DNA of 64,000 bases. Origin: Pseudomonadales bacterium. GTDB lineage: Bacteria; Pseudomonadota; Gammaproteobacteria; Pseudomonadales; Azotimanducaceae. The stretch covers positions 3,286,001 to 3,350,000 of the forward strand of contig JAWKZN010000001.1 of assembly GCA_041395945.1 (NCBI GenBank). The letters are read 5' to 3'. The position numbers and the translations under genes were made by a program. Below, piece by piece: positions 28,206-36,889 of this stretch; the stretch's first letter is position 1, and each line of letters begins with the position of its first letter. The notes below the pieces were generated by a model that ran no database searches, was not told where the DNA came from, and saw only the letters and a program-made list of their open reading frames with translations.

Positions 28206-29304
28206 TTTTTCGCCCTCCTCCCAGCGCGTCTCTGGCGCTGTCGAGTTCGGCGACCATGGCCTCGATTCGATCGGCTATCGTGGTCGTGTCTTCGGATGGA
28301 GGCGGACTGAGCGCAAGCCAGAAGGCGGCCCGCTCGGCGTCTGTCAGCGCACGTTTAAGCCACAGGTATTCAGCGAGGTAGAGCGCCGGTGGTGCTGCGA
28401 AGAAAGTGAAGAGCAACCAGGGCTCCAACTTCACCCAGCCGAATGTCGCCGTCAGCCAGCTCAGGATACCGGTATCCCAGCCCCCCCTTGCGACGCAACT
28501 CACCGCAATCGCGACGATCACCCAGAGACCGAGCTTCAAGCCGTTTTCCCGCGCAAGCAATCGCGCACCTATGCGCTCTTCTTCGAAGCGACCAGAGCCT
28601 GTCAGAGACCGCCGCTGGGCGGACGGCACGTCGCTACCGGTCTCTGCCGGATTCGTGAGCAGAGACAAGGCCTTGCCAGCCTCCTCCTTCGCCTCACAAC
28701 CGTAGAGATCGGAATAGCCGGAACCGAGTTCCCGCTGCGCCATCGCAAAGGCATCTCCAATCCTCATCCCCGCCTGCAGGCTCCGATAAAAGGTTTCGGA
28801 AAAAATATGCGCCCTGTCTTCCGGCAGTTTCCGCTCCGTGAACACCACCACATCAACAACGGCGGTCAGTGGCTCCGGGCCGGTGATCAGGCGCATTTCT
28901 TCCGGAACTTCGCCATCGTCCCGTTTTCCCCTCGCCGGGATCTTTCTCCCCAGCACCCATTCCGCAATGTGCCAGGAGGAGCAGCAGTTGAGTATCAGCA
29001 ATCGCACATGGCGACCCTCGAGCGCATCGCGCAGCTCCTTAGGACTGAATGTGACCGGGTCGAAATAGGCATCGCAGAGTTCGAGGCCTACCCTGGTACC
29101 GTGAGAGCTGAACTGTACGATGTCCGGCTGCATGGTCTCGAGATAGCAGACAACGTCACTCGGTCTGGTCTGCGGCACCACATCGAGCGATGTGTCCTTG
29201 CGTGCACGACCGGGCAGGAGCGCATCGGCGATGCCTCTCAGCTCAGCGGACAGCGCCAGATCCGGCTCACCGACCGGCTCCGCGGAAAAATGCAGTACTT
29301 TCAT
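28198..29304 (-). CDS. Membrane-anchored CHAT-domain (caspase-clan) protease
   Basis: The start at ATG 29304 (MKVLHFSAEPVGEPDLALS) follows GAGGGGGAGAGG; upstream codons look spurious. The 368-residue protein has an N-terminal CHAT-like domain with His68 in PDIVQFSSHGTRVGLEL and Cys107/108 in LLILNCCSSWHIAEW, the expected catalytic pair, and a closing FAMAQRELGSGYSDLYG segment. Hydrophobic helices at about residues 256-272 and 295-315 anchor it in the inner membrane, and a short soluble tail follows. CHAT proteases belong to the separase/caspase clan and often act in cell-death or CRISPR-linked proteolysis. The following gene overlaps by 8 bases and the giant surface protein gene ends 68 bases upstream. 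Confidence 0.8.
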   Translation of the reverse strand: MKVLHFSAEPVGEPDLALSAELRGIADALLPGRARKDTSLDVVPQTRPSDVVCYLETMQPDIVQFSSHGTRVGLELCDAYFDPVTFSPKELRDALEGRHVRLLILNCCSSWHIAEWVLGRKIPARGKRDDGEVPEEMRLITGPEPLTAVVDVVVFTERKLPEDRAHIFSETFYRSLQAGMRIGDAFAMAQRELGSGYSDLYGCEAKEEAGKALSLLTNPAETGSDVPSAQRRSLTGSGRFEEERIGARLLARENGLKLGLWVIVAIAVSCVARGGWDTGILSWLTATFGWVKLEPWLLFTFFAAPPALYLAEYLWLKRALTDAERAAFWLALSPPPSEDTTTIADRIEAMVAELDSARDALGGGRKND

Positions 29305-29372
29305 CCCTCTCCCCCTCTTCAAGTGCGATTCTGCGAATCGATCCGATTGTCGAATCACACCCGCTGTTGTGG

Positions 29373-32300
29373 TCAGTACGCCGCTGACACGTCGATGAAC
29401 CAGCCGCCACTGCGGTAACCGTCCCGCCGCAGATCACTGTCGAAATCCGTGAAGTTGTAGCCCACGCCCACCCTCATCTGCACATGTTCATTCCGTACGG
29501 CGACGGGCTTCACATAGTAGACGCCCAGCAGCGCACCATGACGCAGGCTGTCATCCTCGAAGTCTTTCATCAGCCGATACTCGGTAAGTGCTTCCCAATG
29601 GCCATCGTCGATTTCTTCTTCTGCTCCGACCAGCCGATAGCGGGCCCTGACGGCGGCAAATGCCAGGCGCGTGTCGTACCAGTCACCGCCTTCGAAGACC
29701 CGCTGCTCGCCGAACTTTCCCGCAATCCTGGTCCCCACCTCGACACCATCGGCCTGCAATGCGCTTTCGCTCAGATCGTAGAGGACCTCAGCAGACACCA
29801 CATGACTGCGTTCCTCGAGCTGATTCCCCGCACGACCGTTCGGTCCCAGCTGGCCGTTGCTGCCGAGATCGTAGAGATAGGAGTATTTCGCGAGCAGATT
29901 GATCCGGTCGTGATCGACCGGGCGCAGCGCATAGCCGAGATCGAATTCCACGAAACGCCCGTTGTCCATGCCCGCCCCATCGTTATCGGTCCATGCCAGA
30001 TTGAGCTTGCCGATCCAGCGTTGGTCACCCGCTTCGCTCTTCAACCCGAAGAGGCTGGATGTCAGGTACTGCCATGTGTCCAGGCCACTGTTCCGGTCCC
30101 TGCGGGCTTCGATGCGGGTAGCAATGCGCGTGCCATCCACCTGGTAACTGGCGCCCACGCTCACTACCTGACGTTCCACGTCCACACCTTCCCGCCTCAG
30201 ATCACTGGCCTGCAACCGTGAACTGATCAGCCAGTTCTGATCTGCCTGATAGTCGAGCCCAAAGACGTGTGCGCTGTCCGCATAGCCGTCATCACGCCCG
30301 AAGGTCGTCTCCGTGAACACCCCCACGGAGTCGTCCATCTGCCGGCGCTGGCCCAGGGTCAGCAGATTACGCGCACCGTCTGTGCGATCCGGATCCACGG
30401 TATAGGTGCCATAGAGCTCATTACCCTCCGCCAGCGCATAGCGGGTGCCGAACTGGGTCATGGCACCGGAACCCACCCCGCCGGTGAGATTGAGCGCCGT
30501 GCCGTCTTCACGCACATAGTCCACACCGGCGATGAGCGCCTCGCCGCGGTCTCCGTCACTCGCCTCCAGGCTGATGCCGACATGCTCACTCAAGGTCCGG
30601 TTCACACCGAGGCTGAAACGGTCGTTGTCTTCATAATCACTGGAGCTGTGAGCGGCCGTCTGGGCAGATCCATAGACGGCTGTTTCCTCGCCCAGCGCCT
30701 TGCCGAGCCGCGCACCGACGAGCAGCGCATCGCCCTGTGTCAGAAGGTCGTCGGGGCTGCCGGGTTCGAAGGATTCGTAACGCGCCTCCAGACCCAGATC
30801 AACACAGCCCGCCGGGCTGTCACAACCCAGTCGCAGGTCGGTCTGAGCCCGCACCACGGACTCATCCGGACCGAGTTCCCGCTCCACCCTGCTCAGACTG
30901 GTACTGAGCGTCTGAACCTCGGAGACGGCGACATCCAGGGACATACCGGAATCGACCACTTCACCACTTTCACCGAGACGGCCGGAAGAAAAACCTTCAT
31001 CCCGCTTCTTGTGCCAGAGACCGAGTGCACCTTCCTGAGCCGCGCCGGAGCTGTCACCCCCCGCTCCCGACAGCGGCAGATCTGCCAGGTCGATGTGCGC
31101 CTCGAGGCCCCAGGCAGTGCCTGACAGGTCATCGGACGCCTCCGGCAGCAGGGCGTCTGTGAAGGTCAGTCCACCATCGAAGGACAGGCTGTTGACGTCA
31201 TTCTGCCTGGCCTCGCTGCGGGCATACTCACCTCTGATGAAGCTGCGTTCACTGAATCGCCAGTGTGCATCGGTACCGGTGAGGGTGTAGTCACGACCGT
31301 CACGCTGATCGTCCACCCGGGTCAGACCCAGGGCCAGGGTATCTGACGCCCAGCGCCCCCGGATGCCCGATGAGAGATCGTCCGCTGCGAAATCATCGGG
31401 CACATGCTCATAGTCGGCCAGAAGAAAGACCCGATCTCCCTCCAGTGGAGCCGACCGCACGATGCTGTTGCTGCGCTCGCGCACCACGCTCGACAGAGGT
31501 CGTGACAGCAGGATCCGCCCCTGCAGATCGTCGATTTCATAGTCTCGACCGGGCAACAGTATCTCGGTATCGAGTACCCGCTCGCTGTCTCTGGCGCGCA
31601 CTTCAATCCAGAGTTTCTCCGAACCCTGCACAATGTCCCGGTGGGGCAGGTAGTAGAGGGATCCGCCGGTCGCCCGGAAAGATGCCTGAGCGGACCGGGT
31701 CTGGGCTTCGGAAGCAAACAGCTTGAGGCTCTGCCGGTGCTCACCATACTGGTTGGTCTGAGTACTGCTGTAGTCGAGCTTCGCACCATAGAGGGAGCGG
31801 TTGTACTGAGCGAATTCCGTATCCGTGAAACCGGTGTTGTAGTTTCCCCACAACCCGCTCGACGCATCCCAGTCCACCCGCAAATACATGGCGCCCTGAC
31901 TCTCAACGTCCGCAGTGGTCGTCGAGTCATCGCCGTAAACGGGGTAATAGCGATCCGGGTCGAGCTGCCGGAATATGCGCTCGGGATCCTTGCGCTGCAG
32001 ATTATCACCGAGATTTTTCAGTTCATCCTCGGTGCTGTCGATCTGGGCCGTCACCAGGTAGCGGCCGCGGATTTTACCGCGCAGGTAGCCGGCAATCCGA
32101 CCATCGACGAACACGCTCTCATCGTAATGATCGTCTGCGTCCAGCGCTTCGAGGATTCCTGAGACATCGTTGACACCGACTGTCAGATTGACGAGTCCCA
32201 TCGCGAACAGCGCGTCTGGTGGAGGAGCCTGTGGCTCATCCCGGCCGCCGACCACCATCGCCGCGAGCAGGTTTTCCTGCCTGGTCGTATCCGGCCAGGC

Positions 32301-35300
32301 GCCTACGCCATCGCAGCTCGCGCGGATCTTCGGCTCGAAGGTATTCGTTCGCTCGAGTTGAAATTCCGGCACGTACCCGGCGGGTGTTGCGGTGGGGAAA
32401 CGCACCCGCAGATCACGCCACACGGGGCTCGATGCGTAACCGGCGGGATCGAACCTGCCAAGGAAAATCTCCTGGGACATGTGCAGGCCCATGGGCTGCA
32501 GGGTCCGTCCGGATGCCGCATCCTCACCGTCGAATACCAGCGTGGGCGTCTGACTCAGTTCACTGAAGTTGGTGAGGCGCAGGCTCAGAGTCTGATTTTG
32601 CCGGTCGATGATCGTGTCTGCGGCCATCAGAGTACAGCCGCACTCCATGACTGTCCTGTGCAGGCCGCGGGCACCCGCCGCATCTTCGAACCGGAGTTCC
32701 TTCCTGATGCTGCCGACAGCGCGCTGGGGATCGAACTCCACGATGCCGCCCTGTGCTGTGTCGAGACCTTCGTGATCGAACACAGCCCAGGTTTCAGCAT
32801 CGCGCGGCAGCGGACGTCTGTCGCTGCGGGTACCCTGCTGGTCGATGAGCGCATAGCTGGCCTGCAGATCTCCGGCCTCACCGCCGACTCGCAGCAGCTC
32901 CGGGACAGGAACCGGCTCCACATCCACCACGATGTCTTCTGTATCCGGCCGGCGCCGTTGAATGGTCTGGTAGCCGCGGACGGGAATCGTCTGGATCTCC
33001 AGATTGCTGTGTCCGAAGATCTCCCAGGGCGATCGTGCATTCAGCACGGGCTCTTTATCTCTGCGAACGTCGAGCAGCCGCATTGCGGTCCGATCGAACA
33101 CCCAGCGCACACCCATACCGGGAGGGCGGGGGCTGCTCCGTGCCTGCCGGACGGCTGCGGGATCGAATGCCCCGTCTTCGAGCAGACGCAGCATGTCCCC
33201 GGTCGGCAGATTGTCATCCGATTCGCAGCTTCCCAGTGCAATCAGCCGGTAACCGATGCGCCGGATGTCCGCTCCCACGGGCACATCCACTGTGGCCGTC
33301 TGCAGATCGGTCCGGCCATCGACCGGCCTGAGGAACAACAGCTCGGGTGGCCCGATCGGGCGTGGAAACCCTGGATCGGTCAGATCGAAAAGGGCGAGCT
33401 GGTATCCCGAAATGAACAGCCCGTAGTTGCTGTATACGGCAAATTCGGCGCTCTGCACCCCCTGCTCGCTGGCTGGCAGCGATCCCGGCAGAGCGAGCAC
33501 GTCGAGTCTGGGTTCACCACGCAACCCGTCCGTTCTCGCCTCAGCGCGCAGCCTGTCCGTTCTCACCTGTGGTGATTCTTCGAGCGAGGGTTCGTCGGGT
33601 TGAGCGGCTGTCCTCAGCGGAAAATTGATACGGGTCATGAGCCCGGGGGTCAGTCTCACCACCTGGCGCAATACCCGGCGCGCATCCAGTCCTTCGGGCA
33701 GGGAAAGGGCATCGAGCTTGATCATGAAATTGGCACCCCGGTCCGCCCGGCCGGTGTCCACATCCGCGATGTGGTAGCGGCCCTGGGCGTCTGTCTCCAC
33801 CAGCAGGCCTTCGAGGGTTGCCAGTCGCACACCGGCAATGCCCCGTTCACCAGCACCCTGAAGGCCATCGCCGTCCAGATCATGAAACACCTTGCCGATG
33901 ATGGTGGTCTTCTGCAGCATCGGATCCGCCTCGATACGTACCGAGACGCTCGCGCTGTCTCCCACCCCGTTTTCCACCAGGCCATCGGCCTTACTCACTT
34001 TCACACCGGGCGTAACACCTGGACTCACCCGTGCGGCATAACGGACAACCACCCTCTCCCGGGCCGCCAGCGGGCCAATGACGGCTTCGAAATCCCGCGG
34101 ATCCGCCATGGGCAGCCGTGTCGCGAGGTCGTCGGCGGTCTCCAGTTCGTGATCCGGCCCCGCCCGCACCAGTACCAGCGACCCATCGATGGACGGCAGC
34201 CCTGCCGGTGGATTGATCAGCGTGGTGACCCCGTTCAGCGGCACGTCGGAGAGGTTCTGGACATCGACGCGGTAGCCCAGAACGTCACCAATCGTGGCGC
34301 GGGTACGGTCGACGCTGTGTTCCACCAGAATTTCGCCACCGGGCGCGCTCAGGGCCAGGCGATCGATCGGAATATGGTTATTGGCCGTGCCCGCATCCCC
34401 CGGCCCCCACTGCAGGTTCAGGTAGTAGCTGCTGTCCGCGCTCACGGCGGGTGGCCCGGACTGCGGCTGCACCAGACAGGGCACTACGGCGGCAGGTGCG
34501 CATTCAACCAGAATCAGGGTTTCGGTCTCGGGCGGGAGATCGCGGGATGCCGCAGCGATGAATCCCCCTGGTGCCTCCAGGATCCTCAGCTGAAACCCTG
34601 TCGTGCTGACCGGACAGCCTCCGTCGGCACCGAAACGAACATCGAACCTGTAGGCGCCCGCCGAGTCGACGGTCTGATTCTGCTGTCCCGGCAGCAGACA
34701 GGCGGCCGGAAGCTCACCCCCTGCCGTGAGGCCGAGTGACAACACCACCCCCGGCAGCGGTATCCGGCGCCCGCTTTCGTAGACGACGCCCTGGGCATCC
34801 ACAAGTGCTTCGACTCGCGGCCGCGCCCCCGCCTCGACTTCGACCGACGTCTGCCCCCAGGCAACGCCATTGTCCGGGTTATAAAAGGTGAGCAGATAGT
34901 CGCCCGGCGGAAGTTCCGGGACTTCGAATCTGCCCAGTGGATCGACCACAACCCGCGCGAGCTGCCCGTCGAGCCCGTCGCTGACAATGACCGTCCAGCG
35001 CTCAGCCGGGCTGTCCCCGTCATCCCGGATCCGATTGTGGTTATGATCCCGATACACCGATCCGCTGATTCCGGCAGGCAGATCTATCGGGGTGGCGTCA
35101 TCTTCACCCTCGCCGCCCGGATCACCGTCGCCGTCCGGATCCGGATCCGAGCCTGCATTGCTGGCATCGACCACCGGATTTCCCAGCGGATCCAGTCCGG
35201 AAGCGATGGCCTGATTGGTAAAGGGACCAGCGGCACCATTGAGTACCAGGTGCACAGCGAAGCGGATGTCAGCTGTTTCACCCGGTTCGAGGAATTCGGT

Positions 35301-36566
35301 GCCACTGAGCAGGGCGGATTGACCGGGACCAAAGTTAGCGTTCACTTTGCCCAAGGCGCCCGTAACAATTGGGCCAGAGATCACCGAAACCCGGGCGGGG
35401 TCCGGAAACGCCAGCCCCAGATCGTCCTCCACCTGCACACTGTCTATGCGCACCGGACCGAGGTTTCTCACCCGGATGAGGAAAGCTGTTTCGTAACCGT
35501 TTGCGGACACCGCAAGAGATTCCACCAGCTTACTGACCCCGAGGGCGGCAGCGTCGCGCAGAGCTGGATCGAACTGGATCGGCGTAGGTGTACTCCCGGG
35601 GGACTCGGGGTCCCAGCCCGCATGAGACCATTCCTCGATCCTGGTACCTGTCTGCGGATCTGCACCGCTCAGCAGGGCCCGGTTATAAAAGGGCGGATCC
35701 GCCGGCCCCGGGTCAAAGGCGACGCCAAATGACAGAGTCGCGGTGGCCCCCGGCTGGAGCCGATTGCCTGGCGCGAGCAGATTCGAGCGATCCCGGCCGT
35801 TGTAGTCCGGGTTCACAGCGACAGCCGAACCTGTGATTGAACCGTCCACCACCCGGAAATCCCGGGCCTGCGCAAAGGTCTCTCGCAGATCGTCAATCAG
35901 GGCAAGATCTCCAACTTCGCGCTTACCGAGGTTGGCGAGGACGAAGCTCAGTGTGGTGAGGAATTCACCCGAGGGCAGGAGCACAGACTCGGCTGCGCTC
36001 TTCGCCAGACCTATCCTGGGCGGGACGGCCGAGGCGGGCAATTCGATCAGCGTGGTTCCGCAGCCAGCAGGGTCGCGCCCGGCGCACTGGCCGACAACGG
36101 GGCGGCCCTGCGCATCGACCGCATGAGCACTCGCCACATTGTGGAACGGGCCCGGTGCGCCCTGGGGATCAAAAACGAGGGTGAAGTGGATGACCGCCCC
36201 GGTGCCAGGCTTGAGCCACTCCCCACCATCGAGCAGCGCTGACTGATCATCTCCATTGTAGGCAGGATTGAGTGTCTTCAGATCGCCGGTCACCGACAGC
36301 GCCTCAATCCGGACCACCCGCGCCGGTGCAATCTGCTGAGCTATTGCATCCAGGACCTGCAGTTCGTAGAGCTTGGTGGTGCCTGAGTTCCGCAGGAGAA
36401 TCTCAAACTCCGCGCGGTAGGTGCCATCAGAATCAGCAATTACCGGCCCCGCCGATTTGTGCAGCTCAAGCAGAGCTTCATCACCACCGCCGATCGAACC
36501 CACCGCAACAGCCTGCGGCACAGACAGCCACAACAGCAGCGCGACGGAAATTCTCCGACCCGGCAT
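29373..36566 (-). CDS. Giant outer-membrane surface protein with DUF11 repeats and C-terminal barrel
   Basis: The 2397-residue protein begins with a signal peptide (MPGRRISVALLLWLSVPQAV). Three DUF11-like repeats follow at about residues 35-165, 185-310 and 342-472 (each with a Y/F-N-G-D/R-S-x-LL loop and GPF-x-N), then an acidic Asp/Gly linker, an SdrD/Cna B-like domain at about 498-580 (GSVYRDHNHNRIRDDGD), another DUF11-like region near 740-860 and a second B-like domain near 890-960 (GKVFHDLDGDGLQGAGERGI). The middle is unassigned. From about residue 1480 it reads as an outer-membrane barrel (amphipathic strands, YPVYGDDST, WGNYNTGFTDTEFAQYNRSL) and ends in the aromatic GGWFIDVSAAY. It is the first gene of the operon leading to the CHAT protease. 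Confidence 0.8.
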   Translation of the reverse strand: MPGRRISVALLLWLSVPQAVAVGSIGGGDEALLELHKSAGPVIADSDGTYRAEFEILLRNSGTTKLYELQVLDAIAQQIAPARVVRIEALSVTGDLKTLNPAYNGDDQSALLDGGEWLKPGTGAVIHFTLVFDPQGAPGPFHNVASAHAVDAQGRPVVGQCAGRDPAGCGTTLIELPASAVPPRIGLAKSAAESVLLPSGEFLTTLSFVLANLGKREVGDLALIDDLRETFAQARDFRVVDGSITGSAVAVNPDYNGRDRSNLLAPGNRLQPGATATLSFGVAFDPGPADPPFYNRALLSGADPQTGTRIEEWSHAGWDPESPGSTPTPIQFDPALRDAAALGVSKLVESLAVSANGYETAFLIRVRNLGPVRIDSVQVEDDLGLAFPDPARVSVISGPIVTGALGKVNANFGPGQSALLSGTEFLEPGETADIRFAVHLVLNGAAGPFTNQAIASGLDPLGNPVVDASNAGSDPDPDGDGDPGGEGEDDATPIDLPAGISGSVYRDHNHNRIRDDGDSPAERWTVIVSDGLDGQLARVVVDPLGRFEVPELPPGDYLLTFYNPDNGVAWGQTSVEVEAGARPRVEALVDAQGVVYESGRRIPLPGVVLSLGLTAGGELPAACLLPGQQNQTVDSAGAYRFDVRFGADGGCPVSTTGFQLRILEAPGGFIAAASRDLPPETETLILVECAPAAVVPCLVQPQSGPPAVSADSSYYLNLQWGPGDAGTANNHIPIDRLALSAPGGEILVEHSVDRTRATIGDVLGYRVDVQNLSDVPLNGVTTLINPPAGLPSIDGSLVLVRAGPDHELETADDLATRLPMADPRDFEAVIGPLAARERVVVRYAARVSPGVTPGVKVSKADGLVENGVGDSASVSVRIEADPMLQKTTIIGKVFHDLDGDGLQGAGERGIAGVRLATLEGLLVETDAQGRYHIADVDTGRADRGANFMIKLDALSLPEGLDARRVLRQVVRLTPGLMTRINFPLRTAAQPDEPSLEESPQVRTDRLRAEARTDGLRGEPRLDVLALPGSLPASEQGVQSAEFAVYSNYGLFISGYQLALFDLTDPGFPRPIGPPELLFLRPVDGRTDLQTATVDVPVGADIRRIGYRLIALGSCESDDNLPTGDMLRLLEDGAFDPAAVRQARSSPRPPGMGVRWVFDRTAMRLLDVRRDKEPVLNARSPWEIFGHSNLEIQTIPVRGYQTIQRRRPDTEDIVVDVEPVPVPELLRVGGEAGDLQASYALIDQQGTRSDRRPLPRDAETWAVFDHEGLDTAQGGIVEFDPQRAVGSIRKELRFEDAAGARGLHRTVMECGCTLMAADTIIDRQNQTLSLRLTNFSELSQTPTLVFDGEDAASGRTLQPMGLHMSQEIFLGRFDPAGYASSPVWRDLRVRFPTATPAGYVPEFQLERTNTFEPKIRASCDGVGAWPDTTRQENLLAAMVVGGRDEPQAPPPDALFAMGLVNLTVGVNDVSGILEALDADDHYDESVFVDGRIAGYLRGKIRGRYLVTAQIDSTEDELKNLGDNLQRKDPERIFRQLDPDRYYPVYGDDSTTTADVESQGAMYLRVDWDASSGLWGNYNTGFTDTEFAQYNRSLYGAKLDYSSTQTNQYGEHRQSLKLFASEAQTRSAQASFRATGGSLYYLPHRDIVQGSEKLWIEVRARDSERVLDTEILLPGRDYEIDDLQGRILLSRPLSSVVRERSNSIVRSAPLEGDRVFLLADYEHVPDDFAADDLSSGIRGRWASDTLALGLTRVDDQRDGRDYTLTGTDAHWRFSERSFIRGEYARSEARQNDVNSLSFDGGLTFTDALLPEASDDLSGTAWGLEAHIDLADLPLSGAGGDSSGAAQEGALGLWHKKRDEGFSSGRLGESGEVVDSGMSLDVAVSEVQTLSTSLSRVERELGPDESVVRAQTDLRLGCDSPAGCVDLGLEARYESFEPGSPDDLLTQGDALLVGARLGKALGEETAVYGSAQTAAHSSSDYEDNDRFSLGVNRTLSEHVGISLEASDGDRGEALIAGVDYVREDGTALNLTGGVGSGAMTQFGTRYALAEGNELYGTYTVDPDRTDGARNLLTLGQRRQMDDSVGVFTETTFGRDDGYADSAHVFGLDYQADQNWLISSRLQASDLRREGVDVERQVVSVGASYQVDGTRIATRIEARRDRNSGLDTWQYLTSSLFGLKSEAGDQRWIGKLNLAWTDNDGAGMDNGRFVEFDLGYALRPVDHDRINLLAKYSYLYDLGSNGQLGPNGRAGNQLEERSHVVSAEVLYDLSESALQADGVEVGTRIAGKFGEQRVFEGGDWYDTRLAFAAVRARYRLVGAEEEIDDGHWEALTEYRLMKDFEDDSLRHGALLGVYYVKPVAVRNEHVQMRVGVGYNFTDFDSDLRRDGYRSGGWFIDVSAAY

Positions 36567-36758
36567 TCTCAGTCCGGGAACTGCAGAATGTCGGTCGCGC
36601 TGTCAAACCAGCCGACACAGCGCCAGACGACACGGCGCCCGCATCGGACAGGATCTGGTGACAGGTTCCCCCTGGCTCCCATGGCCGATCGCCTCCCCCG
36701 AAGTCCTGCATTCTTCTGCTTGTTATCTGATCCGCCGACCTGCTTCCCGCGATCGACT

Positions 36759-36788
36759 TTGTTCAGCACCTCCCCCGAGCGCTAAACT
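36759..36788 (+). promoter_or_regulatory. Possible sigma-70 promoter of the TIR gene
   Basis: TTGTTC (36759-36764), an 18-base spacer and TAAACT (36783-36788) lie about 55 bases before the 14-codon leader. Both boxes are imperfect, so this is tentative. The rest of the 278-base gap from 36567 shows no gene. Confidence 0.35.
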
Positions 36789-36844
36789 GCCCCCTTGTTA
36801 TCAGGCGGGCATTCGAGTCTAGTCACTCGAGGAGACAAATCAAC

Positions 36845-36889
36845 ATGTATCTCAACGCACCCGATGCAGATACGGACCGGCCCGCATAG
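36845..36889 (+). CDS. 14-codon open frame in frame with the TIR gene
   Basis: ATG 36845 follows GAGGAG at a spacing of about 10 bases, the best ribosome-binding site in the region. It encodes MYLNAPDADTDRPA and stops at TAG 36887, whose next base begins the ATG of the TIR protein. The two are in the same frame. It may be a leader peptide whose termination lets ribosomes restart at the TIR gene, which lacks its own good ribosome-binding site, or the original N-terminus of the TIR protein interrupted by an amber codon. No function is assigned. Confidence 0.5.
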   Translation: MYLNAPDADTDRPA

